A stretch of 64,000 nt of DNA from Burhinus oedicnemus (taxonomy: Eukaryota; Chordata; Aves; Charadriiformes; Burhinidae). Below the pieces are notes generated by a model that saw nothing but the letters and a program-made list of their open reading frames with translations, was not told where the DNA came from and did not search any database. Below are positions 13,052 to 23,046 of this stretch, in pieces. The stretch lies in the NCBI GenBank assembly GCA_008921705.1, contig VFFE01007649.1, positions 393,685-457,684 of the forward strand. The letters run 5' to 3'. The translations under genes and the position numbers were made by a program. Positions within the stretch are counted from its first letter, which is position 1. Every line of letters starts with the position of its first letter.

Positions 13052-16000
13052 AACATCTGCCTGTCCCAGACAAGGCCTTCAACCTCCTGCACATCCAACT
13101 CATTAACAGACATCTCACTCAAACATATTTTTTTGCAAGTAGCGCGAATTCTCTCCAGTGCACATATATAATCCTTGCAGATGTGTATGTCCTCTCCATG
13201 GCTACTCTCTGTGATGCAGTTACTGCTGCTGCAGAGGCCAGGTAAGGAGAGGTTAGGAAAGCAATGTGTTCCTCTCAGAAAGTCAGAAGGTGTCAGAATG
13301 TTCCAGGATGAGTTTATGTAGATATTACCATCTTTTTAATTTTGAATTTTTGGATTAAATATAACCTTTATTTTTGCAAAACTTGAAAAGGACAAATCTC
13401 TATTTCTTTTGCTGTTTTATCTCAGTGTTTTCCTTTTTTTACCCTTTTTCTGTGGCTGATACAGAAGAATAAAAATGGAGAGAACAAAAACCAAAGTCCA
13501 AACCAGTCTGAGTGGCTCAGCGAGCAGTAAAGCCTGACGTTAGCCTTGCATGGCCTACGCCATTGTTGCTAGTGAAAGAGCAACACAGTACAGCAGAAGC
13601 ACAGAGGTTTGGTGCTGGGCATTTACAATACATATGCCCATGGGTCTTTGGTCGGGTACTGTTTTAGAGTCTTTGTCATGCTATACAGTCTCAACTAGAA
13701 GGTTAAAAACCAGAAATTGTACAAAGCTCAAGGACATTGAGCCAGCTTTTTACTTTGCCATGGCTCCATGATATAAATGGGCTATGGTCATGGTTCTGTT
13801 CATAAAAGTCCTTGTTTAGAAGGAAATTCTGCAGAATTAGTTAATTCTCTTCCCTTAAATGCGAAGGTACTGATGTGACATTTCTTTATTAGTTGCCTCA
13901 TTTGAATCTCTCCTCTCCTTCACTAAAAAACCCTCCCCAAACCCCCCCAAAAAGCAAAGAAAATCCTTGAGCTTTTGTGTGATCTGTAGTGCATCCAAGT
14001 CAGGTTGAAAACCATGTTTTGAACAGATGTAGTGTACCTGCAGAAATGTTTTTATAAAAATTTAATTCCATTCAAAGATATTAATTTTGGAAAGGTAATC
14101 ACTGTAATCATTGGCATAAGTAACTGAAAAGGCTTCTTTGTTTTATTTTTATTTTTTAAAATAACATAGATATGTCAGCAATGAGATCTAAAGAGGACTG
14201 TGAATGAGTAAATATAATGAATAAACTTTATTTGGTTAAAATGAATACAAACTCACACACTTTAATCTTGTTTTTTTCTTCTTACACCAACGTCTTTCTC
14301 AAATTTTTGCCTGGTGTCTGCATAGACATAAAATAAAATCAATGCGCAATTGCATTACTTTTGATTTTTCTAGGTTGGTACATTTAGGAGAATTTGTTTC
14401 CATGAGAACAGATTGCCGAGGAAATCATTCAGCTTACGTCTTACCGCACTGATCAATGAACTCTGGATTTTGTTGCAGGTAGAATGTTCTGCATTGACTG
14501 GGTAAAGGGATTACATTAAATCAGGCAAGTTTATGGGTACACCAAGAAGACTTTTGTTTCCTTTCCTCGTTGATGAGGAAGTCTTATGAATTAACCAACA
14601 TCCTGATAAGAAGTCACAGTACAGGGCAGACCTGGTAGCCTAATTTCTGAGGAATGTGGGTCCCCTATTTTTGTCTGCCTAAACCCAGTATATGTTGGAA
14701 ATGCAATATCTTTATGTGTTTACATTAAACTACACACCTTCTAAGTAGATGGCTGTAGCTTAACATAATTATTCAAAACTCTGGATGGACCTCCAGTTTT
14801 AGAAAAAATTACCAGCATGTTAGCCATGGGAAAAACTGAATGCCAATTTTTTCTTAATGAATGTTTTTTTTCTTGTTGCACACAACTTTGTGCTGCTTGT
14901 GGACGTGTGATATTTTGCCTTGTGAATCAGAAGGAAAATGTTTTAAGCTAAAAGAGATGTTGACGACTTCACCTCCCAAATCTTTTTCTTTAGGTTCTTT
15001 TCCTGGTAGCCCTCTCTCCTGATGATGTAAAATATCCTGAGAGTGCCCAAGCAATGACGACTGTCATAAAGCGCACACTGGACAGTGGGTCCTTCAGGCT
15101 TTGGGTTTTACTGTTACAGGATATGGCCTATACAGTTGCTATGCAGTTTTTATACAGGAGTTTGCTAGATCTGTTTCCTTCAGTAGCAGTTTCCTTTAGA
15201 ACTGAAACACAAAATACATATTTTTATCGGACTCTCTACTACCAGAGCATAAACTAGGGGAGGAAATTACTGATCAATGACTGTGCAGTGTTTTATAAAA
15301 ATGTGTGTATCTAAACAAAAGGAATAACGTATGTGATTGTAATGTGACCTGTAGAACTATGAGCACTTTAAACATCTATATGCATTTTGTAACTTTCCAA
15401 TTTCGTTTGTAAAAAATATATAAAAAAAAAATAATATAATATGCATGTAATTTCAGGCACTGTAATGATAGCAATTTAAAGATCAGCAAAAACTCCTAGC
15501 ATATTAATGTAACATTGACAATTAATTATTTGTTAAAATGTATATTAATCATCAGTAATTATAAGTACAATGTGGATTACTTGAAGCCTGCATTGTTGTT
15601 GATTATACGCTCTAGTTTGTACCCAGTTTTAATGGCCCTCATCGTGTTCTGATTCTTGGAAGTAATTGCTTGTGATAATTACTAAAATCATCATAAATTC
15701 CTAGTAAATAGGGAACTAATTGAGAACAAATGCACTACAGGTGTCTCTACATTGCAGAATGTTCCCTCCTTGCACAGGACATTTTCTGCTTTTAGAATGG
15801 TTTTATTTATTTAATCAGAAGTGCACCTTTTCATGTGTGAGATACAAGTCATCCATATGATGGGCCAATAAGTATATGTTACTGGACTGAATATAGTTTA
15901 CAGATCCCCTGTCCAAGGGGAAACAAGGAAGGGTCCATAGTGAATCCAACTTACCTTCTGCAATGTGTAGACATCTATAGTAGCAATCTGCCTCTGCCAT

Positions 16001-16214
16001 CTGTAGTGGGGGGATGAATTATTTATCTCTATACTTCTTAAAACATGAATTGTAGTAGTCAGGATAGAATATGTCTTTCTCATATAACTACTTTTTTGAA
16101 CTTGGTAAATTAAATCTGCTGATCAACAGCCCACTGAGTTCAATAGATACATTCAATTTTTATCCTTTGGCTCAAGTGCTAAATGTTAGTACAATTAAGG
16201 CAGATAATCTACTA
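13052..16214. other. AT-rich non-coding stretch
   Basis: No gene or clear repeat is seen. Short C- and A-rich patches occur near 13925-13965 and an AT-only patch at 15410-15445. Short frames (60 to 73 codons) match nothing known. Confidence 0.6.
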
Positions 16215-16230
16215 TCTACTATCTAATAAT
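16215..16230 (+). repeat. Target-site duplication, left copy
   Basis: The 16 bases tctactatctaataat lie directly before the first CR1 base and recur without mismatch at 17130-17145 directly after the CR1 3' end. The flanking bases differ (a/t before, c/g after), so the duplication is exactly 16 bp. Confidence 0.9.
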
Positions 16231-17129
16231 CATCAGCAAGTTTGCTGATGACACAAAACTGGGAGAGGTGGCTGACACACCGCAGGGCTGTGCTGCCATT
16301 CAGCGTGACTTGGACAGACTGGAGAGTTGGACAGAAAGAAACCTCATGAAGTTCAGCAAGGGCAAGTGTAAGGTACTGCACCTGGGGAGGAATAACCCCA
16401 AGCACCAGTACAGGTTAGGGGCTGACCTGCTGGAAAGCAGGTCTGTGGAAAGAGACCTGGGAGTCCTGCTGGACAACAGGATGACCATGAGCCAGCAATG
16501 TGCCCTTGTGGCCAAGAAGGCCAATGGCATCCTGGGGTGCATCAAGAACAGTGTGGCAAGCAGGTCACGGGAGGTTATCCTCCCCCTCTACTCTGCCCTG
16601 GTGAGGCCCCACCTGGAGTCCTGGGTCCAGTTCTGGGCTCCCTGTTTCCAGAAGGACAGGACACTGCTGGAGAGGGTTCAGCAGAGGGCTACCAAGATGA
16701 TTAGGGGACCGGAACATCTTTCTTATGAGGAAAGGCTGAGGGACTTGGGTCTTTTTAGTCTGGAGAAGAGAAGGCTCAGAGGGGATCTCATCAATGCTTA
16801 TCAATACTTAAAGGGAGGGTGCCGGGAGGATGGCACCAGTCTTTTTTCAGTGATGCCCAGTGATAGGACAAGAGGTAACGGGCACAAACTTGACCATGGG
16901 AAGTTCCACCTGAACATGAGGAGGAACTTCTTTCCTTTGAGGGTGGCAGAGCACTGGAAGAGGCTACCCAGAGAGGTGGTGGAGTCTCCGACTCTGGAGG
17001 CATTCCAAACCTGTCTGGACGCCATCCTGTGCAACCTGCTGTAGGTGACCCTGGTGTGGCAGGGGGGTTGGAGTAGATGATCTCCCGAGGTCCCTCCCAA
17101 CCCCTGTGATTCTGTGATAATCTATGATT
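16231..17129 (+). mobile_element. CR1: Young 5'-truncated CR1 LINE insertion
   Basis: CR1 is the main bird LINE. Its ORF2 encodes endonuclease and reverse transcriptase, and it inserts by target-primed reverse transcription, usually leaving 5'-truncated copies. This copy begins inside the RT domain, exactly at the catalytic FADD motif region, and runs through the ORF2 stop codon (17042-17044) and the short 3' UTR. It ends in the CR1 terminal repeats (gattctgtgataatctatgatt). Perfect 16-bp target duplications sit on both sides. The remaining ORF2 frame has no stop, frameshift or indel, which suggests a recent insertion. It shares diagnostic residues with the copy at 36889-37982 and so probably belongs to the same subfamily. 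Confidence 0.95.
16232..17044 (+). pseudogene. CR1 ORF2 reverse-transcriptase C-terminal fragment, open frame
   Basis: About 270 codons are open from the truncation point to a TAG stop. The first residues read [16 protein letters not shown], so the two Asp of RT motif C (FADD, bases 16241-16252) are present. The fingers, motif A and the endonuclease are missing. Recognisable CR1 blocks follow in order: [96 protein letters not shown], and the C-terminal [19 protein letters not shown]. The first in-frame ATG is at 16268, but no host promoter is implied. This is a dead-on-arrival 5'-truncated copy and cannot make a working RT although the frame is intact. Antisense frames over the same bases are shadows. 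Confidence 0.95.
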
Positions 17130-17145
17130 TCTACTATCTAATAAT
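17130..17145 (+). repeat. Target-site duplication, right copy
   Basis: This is the exact copy of 16215-16230 (tctactatctaataat), immediately after the CR1 3' terminal repeats. Confidence 0.9.
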
Positions 17146-17537
17146 GTATGTAAGAGTAAAACCTGCTGTGCTGTTACACATAACACCAACACTATGAAGA
17201 CATGTGACATTCAAATGAAAAATGAGACTGTTTGAATGCTTTTTAATAGCTTATAGGAAAAAAAAAAGGTCACATTGTGTATATAGTGAATAATATGGAT
17301 TATCTCCCTAAATTTCCAAAACTTCTGTGACAAGCAATGTCATATAAAAGTTCTGGCCTTTATCTCTAAGTTTTGTCTATGTGAAAATTCAGCTAAATCT
17401 GTTGACATATGGAAGTCAACAAAACATTGTATTACAACTCATTACATTGTTAGTTTGCTTACCAATAGTCTTTTCTTTATCTTCAGTTTGCCTGGCTTAT
17501 TATTTTTGAAATCCTGTTGTATCTAAATTTTAAGTAA
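17146..17537. other. AT-rich spacer between two CR1 elements
   Basis: The 390 bases between the young CR1 and the CR1/ERV mosaic show no gene and no recognised repeat. Confidence 0.6.
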
Positions 17538-17950
17538 AGGTGATTAGAGACAGCCTACATAGCTTCACTAAGGGCAAATTGTGCCTGACTAATCTAAGGG
17601 CCTTCCACAATGGCGTGACTGCATCACTGGACAAGGGAAGAGTTACTGATATCATCTACCTGGAGTTTTGTAAGGCCTTAGATATGGTCCCCCTCAACAT
17701 TCTTGTTGCTAAATTGGAGACATATAGGTTTGATGGATGGACTGTCCTGCACCTGGGAAAGAACAACCCCATGGACCTGTATGCTAGGGACTGCCCAGCT
17801 GGTAGAGCAGCTTTGCACAGAAGGACCTGGGGGTCCTGGTGGACACCCAGTTGAACATGAGTCAGTGATATGCCCTCGCCACAAAGGCAGCTAACAGTAT
17901 CCTGGGTTGCATTAGGAGTGTTGCCAACAGGTTGAGAGAGGTGATCCTTG
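17538..17950 (+). mobile_element. CR1: Older CR1 RT fragment with internal deletion (left part of mosaic)
   Basis: The frame from 17540 encodes CR1 RT finger and palm sequence ([20 protein letters not shown], then [20 protein letters not shown]). Just after DGWT it jumps at about 17743 to VLHLGKNN, which in CR1 lies roughly 100 residues further on, so an internal deletion has removed the middle of the RT including motif C. In motif A the expected catalytic Asp is Glu (YLEFCKALD). A frameshift follows near 17800 and the sequence reaches NRLREVIL in another frame, where CR1 likeness stops abruptly at about 17950. Antisense retroviral pol follows immediately. This copy is older than the one at 16231. 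Confidence 0.85.
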
Positions 17951-18530
17951 TTCTGGAAATGTCCTGTTGTCTGATTCCACTCTTTCTGGGGTGCCATGTT
18001 GCCACAAAACTTGCTTTTCAAGGCCCAGGATGGTCTTTTGGGCTGAGGCTCCAGGTGGGGCCAAGTTCCCTGGCTGAAGTGTCAAGAATGCTTCTCATTT
18101 CTTGCCCTGTCCAGACTGCCTCAAGGCTTATCACATGAACTATCTGTGATCCTTTCAAGGGCTTGTCACTGCTCAGGGACGCTGTCCAAACAGTTCTTTC
18201 AGGTCATTTGCTAGAAAGGGCTTACAATCTGACTGTAACCTGGAATATGCGTTCTCAAGAAACGCAAAACAGATAAGAATGTTCGGGTTCCTTTTTTGTT
18301 AGCTAGTGGGTGCATGGCTCTTATTTTTTTGATCACATCCATTGAAATATGATGATGCCCATCTTGCCATTTTATCCTAAAAACTAGATTTTCCTCACAA
18401 GTCCTTTGACCTTGCTTTATTTTATGGCAAAACAAGCTTTCAGAAGGATCTGGTTTATTCTTTTCCCTTTTTCAAACAGTTCCTCTGCTATGTTGCTCTA
18501 CACAATGATGTCAGTACAACATGCTTATGG
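17951..18530 (-). pseudogene. pol: Decayed endogenous-retrovirus pol relic (RT, RNase H start, integrase scrap)
   Basis: Retroviral pol encodes RT, RNase H and integrase. On the minus strand, starting near 18530, the relic reads VVLTS (the residues after the RT catalytic loop), then EELFEKGKRINQILLKACFA, ENLVFRIKWQDGHHHISMDV, KIRAMHPLANKK and FLRTHIPGYSQIVSPF. These are the RT palm-thumb and connection region. Stops follow at 18211-18213 and two codons later in the same frame. Weaker likeness continues through EAVWTGQEMRSIL and GPTWSL to about 18018. Then, in another frame, LWQHGTPERVESDNRTF appears (about 18007-17956), the region of the second catalytic Asp of the integrase DDE core. The part of pol between RNase H and that point is missing. 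There are several stops and frame changes and no LTRs. It looks most like the ERV-L (class III) group as I recall it; the group is uncertain. Confidence 0.75.
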
Positions 18531-18640
18531 GCAACCAACTGTAGGTGACCCTGCTCCAGATGTTGGACTAGGTGGCCTCCAGAGATCCCTTTCCGCCTCA
18601 ACCCTTCTTTGAAGCTGTTATTCTGTGGTTCTGTGGTTAC
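18531..18640 (+). mobile_element. CR1: CR1 3' end (right part of mosaic)
   Basis: From gcaaccaactgtaggtgacc the sequence matches the end of CR1 ORF2 and its 3' UTR (compare 17030-17129). It passes through gttggactaggtggcctcc and ends with terminal repeats attctgtggttctgtggtt. Compared with an uninterrupted CR1, about 480 bases between the REVIL block (ending 17950) and this point are absent. The antisense pol relic occupies that place. Confidence 0.85.
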
Positions 18641-19220
18641 TGAAGCAATGTTATGTAGTTCTAATCTCAGTGTTTTGACACAGCATTGACATGTTTTACC
18701 AGCAGTGCATCCATGGCATGTCTTGAGGATTTAAAGCTGGTCACTTCTTTCTCTGTCCTTGAAGGGACAGCAGAAGGTACCATTCCTGCCACTGGTGTGA
18801 CTGTACTGTGGGTGCTACAAGGATGTATATGTAACCTATGTGCTTCAGTGCCAAACTAGTTGTGTTTAATGTGTTGAATTTGAACCCTGCCAAGGTGAGT
18901 TTCATTTATGTGTTGTATATCAGTAGGCAATTTTTCTGGCTTGAGCATGTGTTTTCTTGCTTTTTCTGGATAGGAATTTTATCCACTTCAACTGTAAACA
19001 TTTCCAGGTCATTAGTTGTTACCATGACTTTTTATTAACTGTTTCATGACTCAGAGCTTCTTTTTCCTAGTAGTAAGGCGTCTGAAGATGCCATAAAAAG
19101 TTATTAAAATTTTCTGAAGTTCCTGCATGTTTGTCCATGATTAACTTATTGTTACGGGCTCCTTCCTCATTTAAGTATAATGCTAGGCCATGAACAAACT
19201 CTTTCAGTCCAATAAAGGAG
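18641..19220. other. Non-coding spacer
   Basis: No gene is recognised. Short frames up to 66 codons match nothing known. Confidence 0.55.
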
Positions 19221-19505
19221 TGTCCTGGTTTGAGAACAGCCAAAGACTGTCAAAATGGTGATGTCTGTAGAGCGTGGCATAAGGATAGGTTGAGCATCTG
19301 GCTGACACTTACAAGGTAAAAGCACCAAGATGGACTTTAAATGCCAGAGCATGTGGAAGCCATAGCAATCCTCAGAAACCCCCAAAGGATGCCTGAGGAT
19401 ATATCTTATTGAGTCTGCTGTTTCAAAGGACTTTTTCCCTAAACCATGAACAGACTGATGCTTGGGAGTACTACCTGGTAACTTTATTGCCATTTTTGAC
19501 ATGAT
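19221..19505 (+). mobile_element. Possible LTR-like fragment
   Basis: The block starts with tgtcctggtttgag, identical to the LTR-like start found on the minus strand at 300-287. It continues as moderately GC-rich sequence up to about 19505. I see no target duplication and no clear CA terminus, so the right end is a guess. The 111-codon minus-strand frame across it (19167-19502) has no recognisable domain and is probably chance. Confidence 0.3.
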
Positions 19506-21586
19506 ATGCCAACAATGATGAGAAATGAGGTCTCCTTATCATTAAAATATTTAAATCCATGAGTGCAGAAAACTTTGGAAATCATTCCTGTTGAAGGCTT
19601 CCATATGCTATAAAACACATAAGAAATAAACAATCATAATCCAAAGAAATAACTTTCTAGATTCAGATCCCAAGTGTTTTAAGGACTGCTGAGTGTTATA
19701 ACCCATAGCTTGACATAGGCAAACTTTATAAACTTTACCCAATTAAAAGTCTACTGTGAAAGAAAATCACTTGAAGAACCACTTTGCTTTTGTTTTAATT
19801 TACTTTATTAATATCCTCAGATATGATCCACCATTGTCCAAATATTATTTTCCATCACCAGCTCTCTAGTCACCCCTGCAGTAGTCATGTTCCCAAGATT
19901 AAGACTATAAATTTCCTATCCTGATTCTTTAAGGAGAGAACCACATTAGGTGCAGAGTGAGAGCTGCAGGCTGAGGCTGTTATAAATCTTGACTCTTTAC
20001 ACCACACGGAGCCCTAAGGAAGTGGTATCCAGGATTGTTTTTCATAGACCTTTCATACATTTCAGGCTGCACTTGTGCTATGCTAGAAATATATTTATGA
20101 TGTCATCTGAGGAATTACGTGGGTATCAGATGGATAGAATGGCAACAGGTAACTTTTAGAGATGAAAAGGAGAGAAAAAAGGATGACACACCTCTAATAT
20201 CAAGGATTAGAAGGCAAGGAAGAGGAAATTAGGAGAGGAGAGAGACAAATGAAAGGATTTTTTTTCTAAGGAAAACCATAAATAAAGGAGGATTGACTTA
20301 AACAGTAATCAGTCTGGGATCCTCTCCAGATGTTCTGAGAAGATTCAGAGCTTCCTTTTCCTGAAGGTTTTGCAGGCTGGAAAGATTTGAGTCTTAGGTA
20401 AGTATTTGAAAGACACTCTCTGTTTAACATCCAGACAGTTTTAAAGACAGCTGGAAATTCTGAATCTACTTTTAGTTTCCAGTGCTATTTATGTTGCTTA
20501 GCTGGAGAAAGAAAAAAATAGGTTTTCACGTTATCTATATATGGGTGTGCTGGTTATACAGGAAAAATGATAAAACTGACTTCAGCTTATGCAATAAAAA
20601 TGGTGTGAAATGCATAAAGTACATTAACTGGTGTGATAGGGAGAAATCAATTTGATCACATTGATTTTTATTAAGATACCATTTGCAAAAATAGCATAGT
20701 AAAAAAATCCAAAGAGATTAAATGACTTTTAAGCTGGTGGTGTTCCTTTTCAATTCAATTAAACAGTGACAAGATATTAAGGAGGTTCAGAGGTGAGGGG
20801 AAAAGCAGTGGAAAGAAAAGTCTCTTGCACATCTAGTTGTCTTGTTACCTGTGTTAAAAAGTTGTTACTCTGAGCTCCTGGCGCTTGTTTAGTGTATTGG
20901 GATATTGTATCCTCCCCTTACACAAGTTGTCAGCCTTGCCAGCAGCTTCAGGACTTCAGACAGGAAATTTATTTTTATAAATGCTGAAATATTTTGTCAC
21001 TGCATGACTTATGGTATCCATACTGTAACAGAGAGTGGGCATTGTGTGTAGGGTTTGCCCTGATACAGCCAGGCTTCTGGATAAGAGAAGAGCCTTTATA
21101 TGTATTCATGGCATGATTCAAGATCAGGTAATGTTCCAATGTGACTGAGTTTACTTTTAAAGCAGCATTAATATGTTGCTCTCTGAGAAGTAGGACTTCA
21201 TAATAAAATATAACAAATTTATAAATCAAATAATAAAGATTTCCATCTGGAGATATAATTGTATTCTCTGAGGTATCAACTTCACACACACTGGTGTTAA
21301 ACGTCTCCAGTTTGAGATAAGACAGATGGCCTTTATTGTTTTTATTGCTATTTAATATCTTTATTTAATGTTTTGTTGTTCTGTTAAAGTTCTACAAAAG
21401 TTAGCATTGATGCCTTACACCAATAAATATTGAATCTCAGGAGCCTCATTTTGTTTGGATAAATAAGAACTGATAATATTAGCTATAAATGCCATTGGAT
21501 GCATCCTCAATCATATTTTTTTCCCATATGTAGTAGATCTAACTGTTATTTTATTGTGTCAATGTCAGTCAATGTTTAACTTAGAA
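19506..21586. other. AT-rich non-coding stretch
   Basis: No gene is recognised. A purine-rich tract occupies about 20157-20262 (mostly a and g: gagaggagagagac and similar). A 104-codon minus-strand frame at 20975-21289 has no recognisable domain. Confidence 0.6.
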
Positions 21587-22240
21587 ACATAGAATCATAG
21601 AATATCTCAAGTTGGAAGGGACCCATAAGGATCATCGAGTCCATCTCTTTGCTCCTTGCAGGACTACCTAAAACTAAACCATATGACTAAGAGCGTCGTC
21701 TAGGCACTCCTTGAACTCTGACAGGCTTGGTGCAGTGATCACTTTCCTGAGGAACCTGTTCCAATGACTGACCACCCTCTCAGTGACAAACCTTTTCCTA
21801 ATGTCCAATCTGAACTTACTCTGACACAGCTTCATTCTATTTCCTCATGTCTTATTGCTGGCCACCAGAGAGAGGAGATCAACACCTCTCCCTCTGCTGT
21901 CCTCCTTGAGGAAGTTGTAGACCGTGATGAGGTCACCCTTCAGCCTTCTGTTCTCAAGCTGAACAAACCAAGTGACCTCAGCCACTTCTCATAAGTATTA
22001 CCTTGAGACTTTTCACCAACTTGGTCGCGACTTTTCACCGTCTTGGTCGCCCTCTTCCAGGCACACTCTAATAGGTTATATTGAGGTACCCAAAACTGCA
22101 CACAGTAGTTGAGATGGGGCCGCATCAGTGCAGTATAGAGTGGGACGATCACCTCTTTCAACTGGCCAGTGATGCTGTGATTGATGCACCCCAGGACACG
22201 GTTGGTCCTCTTTGTTGCCAGGGCCCACTATTGACTCAAC
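21587..22240 (-). mobile_element. CR1: CR1 LINE fragment, RT C-terminus plus 3' UTR
   Basis: On the minus strand this runs from the RT block (KEVIVPLYTALMRPHLNYC, C-terminal half) through the degraded RATK and LRSLGLFSL blocks to the 3' UTR and terminal repeats (catagaatcatagaat at 21589-21603 on plus). Stops and frameshifts break the frame. A 22-bp tandem duplication at 22007-22050 disrupts the RATK region. The heptamer aacttag occurs at 21578-21584 and 22238-22244 and could be a short target duplication, but seven bases is weak evidence. Confidence 0.9.
22007..22050. repeat. 22-bp tandem duplication inside CR1
   Basis: The unit at 22007-22028 (gacttttcaccaacttggtc plus gc) is repeated at 22029-22050 with two mismatches. 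The surrounding CR1 contains this sequence once in other copies, so it arose after or during insertion. Confidence 0.85.
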
Positions 22241-22341
22241 TTAGCATGATTTCAAAGAATTTCATAGTTTTAAGTCCCTCTTGACCTAATTTATATGTTT
22301 ATTCACCTTTAAGGTAACTTTGCTTGACTTCATCTTATTGT

Positions 22342-22586
22342 ATCATAGAATCATAGAATGGTTAGAGTTGTAAGGGACCTTAAAGATCATGTAGTTCCAG
22401 CCCCCTGCCATGGGCAGGGACACCTCCCACTAGACAAGTTAGTCAAAGCCCCATCCAACCTCACCTTGAACACCTCCAGGGATGGGGCATCCGCAGCTTC
22501 TCTGGGCAGCCTGTTCCAGTGCCTCACCACCCTCAGAGTAAAGAATTACTTCCTAATATCTAACCTAAATCTACCCTCTTTCAGTT
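22342..22586 (-). mobile_element. CR1: CR1 3' UTR fragment
   Basis: The last 245 bases of a CR1 copy lie on the minus strand. Terminal repeats are tcatagaatcatagaat at the left. The typical tail follows: ccctgccatgggcagggaca, cacctccagggatggggcat, then cctgttccagtgcctcacca. The element is cut off sharply at about 22586 inside the region just before the ORF2 stop. It differs in sequence from the neighbour at 21587, so it is a separate insertion or a separate subfamily. Confidence 0.9.
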
Positions 22587-22679
22587 AAAAATATTTAATG
22601 TAAGTTAAAAGTATTTAAGGTAATGATAAGTATTTAGTGAAACAGATAGACCAGATTTTTCTCTGCTGGATTAATTTTC

Positions 22680-23046
22680 AAGTAATTGAATTTTCTGTTG
22701 TGCTGGGCTCCACCTTGAATGCAATGCTGAGAGATCAAGGTTTAAGTCTGCTCTCCTAAAATCCAGGGCTGTCATCCTCCATTTTGTCCTGCTCCCTCCT
22801 CTTAGGATCTTGGACCCTACCACCTCACTGGTCACTGCACCAAAGTTGTCCTCAATTTTCACACCCACAACCAGCTCTTCTTTTTTGTAAGTATCAGGCC
22901 CAGCAGAGCACCTTCTCTCCTCCATCACCTGTGTCGGCTCCTCAGTCACCTGTGTCAGAAGGTTGTCACCAGTGGAGTCCACAAATCTCCTTGGTTTCTT
23001 GTGCCCCATTGTGTTCCAGCAGATATCAGGATGGTTAAAGCCCTAG
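22680..23046 (-). pseudogene. CR1 ORF2 endonuclease-domain fragment
   Basis: CR1 endonuclease nicks the target DNA before reverse transcription. On the minus strand, starting near 23046, the translation has a stop then GFNHPDICWNTMGHKKPRR, which matches the conserved GDFNHPDICW block of the AP-endonuclease-like domain. It continues with RRFVDSTGDNLLTQVTEEPT and, later, KILRGGSRTKW and TALDFRRADLNLDLS. It has the usual order of the EN C-terminal half but no adjacent RT sequence. Likeness fades below about 22735. It is open for 112 codons (22671-23009) but lacks most catalytic blocks, so it is a relic. Confidence 0.8.

Noticed and set aside
16791..17210. 139-codon minus-strand frame (and similar at 36783-37211 plus)
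   Set aside because: Both are the antisense of the CR1 ORF2 C-terminus and 3' UTR. They recur wherever this CR1 subfamily occurs.
19167..19502. 111-codon minus-strand frame
   Set aside because: No recognisable domain; it coincides with a possible LTR-like block.
21578..22244. Target duplication aacttag around the CR1 at 21587-22240
   Set aside because: Seven bases shared next to an old element is easily chance; mentioned in the feature but not called.
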